This document shows, one piece after another, positions 63,483-64,000 of a stretch of 64,000 bases of DNA (its first letter is position 1; each line of letters opens with the position of its first letter). Position numbers and translations under genes: made by a program. The stretch lies in NCBI RefSeq assembly GCF_004166885.1, contig NZ_RCYU01000001.1, positions 62,001 through 126,000 on the forward strand, written 5' to 3'. The notes under the pieces were generated by a model. That model was given only the letters and a program-made list of their open reading frames with translations, was not told the DNA's origin and did no database searches. The stretch comes from Streptococcus sp. bf_0095 (lineage in GTDB: Bacteria > Bacillota > Bacilli > Lactobacillales > Streptococcaceae).

Positions 63483-64000
63483 TTGTCAAAAGAACAAAAT
63501 AAAGACTTGTTTTACACACAGACCTCAGAAGAAGTCCTAAAGAACTTGGACTCATCCGTTGAAGGTTTGTCAACTGCCCAGGCTCAAGAACGCTTAGTGA
63601 CTTATGGTCGCAATGAGTTGGAAGAGGGCGAAAAACGGAGCCTACTAGCTAAATTCCTTGATCAATTTAAGGATTTGATGATTATCATCTTGCTTGCGGC
63701 AGCGGCACTTTCTGTGATTACAGAAGGAATGGACGGTCTAACGGATGCCATTATCATCTTGGCCGTTGTTGTCTTGAATGCTGCCTTTGGGGTTTACCAA
63801 GAAGGGCAAGCAGAAGCAGCCATTGAAGCTCTGAAAAATATGTCTAGCCCGATGGCCCGTGTTCGTCGTGATGGTCATGTGATTGAGATTGACTCAAAAG
63901 AATTGGTACCTGGAGATATCGTCTTGCTTGAAGCGGGAGATGTCGTGCCTGCAGATATGCGTTTGTTTGAAGCAGCTTCTCTTAAAATAGAAGAAGCAGC
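63483..64000 (+). CDS. mgtA: Cation-transporting P-type ATPase, 5' part (MgtA/PacL-type)
   Basis: Cut by the window end after 172 codons. TTG start at 63483, with AGGAGG before it. Visible: cation ATPase N-terminal domain (LSTAQAQERLVTYGRNELEE), the first two membrane helices (LMIIILLAAAALSVITEGMD and AIIILAVVVLNAAFGVYQEG) and the start of the actuator domain (ELVPGDIVLLEAGDVVPADM). With the Mn2+ riboswitch before it and resemblance to pneumococcal MgtA, it most likely exports Mn2+ or Ca2+ and protects from Mn excess. The name follows pneumococcal usage. Confidence 0.92.
   Translation, partial: MSKEQNKDLFYTQTSEEVLKNLDSSVEGLSTAQAQERLVTYGRNELEEGEKRSLLAKFLDQFKDLMIIILLAAAALSVITEGMDGLTDAIIILAVVVLNAAFGVYQEGQAEAAIEALKNMSSPMARVRRDGHVIEIDSKELVPGDIVLLEAGDVVPADMRLFEAASLKIEEA

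Overview
The window is a piece of a low-GC Gram-positive chromosome, most likely an oral Streptococcus of the mitis/sanguinis/parasanguinis type. The evidence is gene neighbourhoods typical of streptococci (rnc-smc-HAD-HAD-ftsY, hprK-lgt, ftsW-ppc, a MurM/MurN-like FemAB pair, and a yybP-ykoY leader before a cation P-type ATPase), extended TGnTATAAT promoters and close protein resemblance to pneumococcal families. The species is inferred; no rRNA is present.

Positions 1 to about 19,980 are the right part of a siphovirus prophage, all on the + strand in late-gene order: terminase large subunit (cut by the window edge), portal, minor head protein, scaffold, major capsid, connector and completion proteins, major tail protein, two tail chaperone frames with a probable -1 frameshift, tape measure, Dit, Tal, small accessory proteins, holin-like protein and CHAP/SH3 endolysin. 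Three adhesion/baseplate-like genes follow the endolysin, which is unusual. After a strong terminator comes a small non-structural module (19.18-19.93 kb): a consensus promoter whose whole spacer is an 18-bp palindrome, a 43-aa membrane peptide, a hairpin, a possible antisense promoter, and an overlapping HTH/68-aa gene pair. The integrase end lies outside the window, and the right attachment site is probably in 19.98-20.25 kb, directly upstream of rnc.

From 20.2 kb onward the sequence is ordinary host chromosome. 20.2-27.8 kb: rnc, smc, two Cof-type HAD phosphatases and ftsY with an expanded acidic N-terminus (RNA processing, chromosome condensation, protein targeting). 27.8-31.4 kb, minus strand: zwf, and a three-gene unit of a 48-aa protein, a permease and its TIGR03943 partner. 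31.4-37.4 kb: tex, a SprT-like protein, a PspC-domain protein, hprK, lgt, a DUF948 protein and a YtxH protein. 37.7-43.8 kb: a DUF3270 protein, two U32 peptidases, a YdbC/PC4-like protein, a cyclase-family hydrolase and gor. 44-47.2 kb: a MacAB-like adaptor/ATPase/permease exporter. 47.4-58 kb: lysS, a phosphoglycerate-mutase-like phosphatase, a YbaK deacylase, a GH25 lysozyme, ftsW, ppc, tuf and tpiA. 58.3-62.8 kb, minus strand: two FemAB ligases, a HAD phosphatase and an HD phosphohydrolase with overlapping or abutting ends. The window closes with a DUF1934 protein and a manganese-type riboswitch preceding a P-type ATPase cut by the edge.

The structure least explained by genes is: (i) two families of intergenic multi-hairpin repeats, one of three 175-bp copies and one of two 146-bp copies whose differences look compensatory; (ii) four genes whose -10 boxes lie only 6-8 nt from the start codon, so that their mRNAs should be leaderless; and (iii) the regulated small-gene module at the prophage right end.
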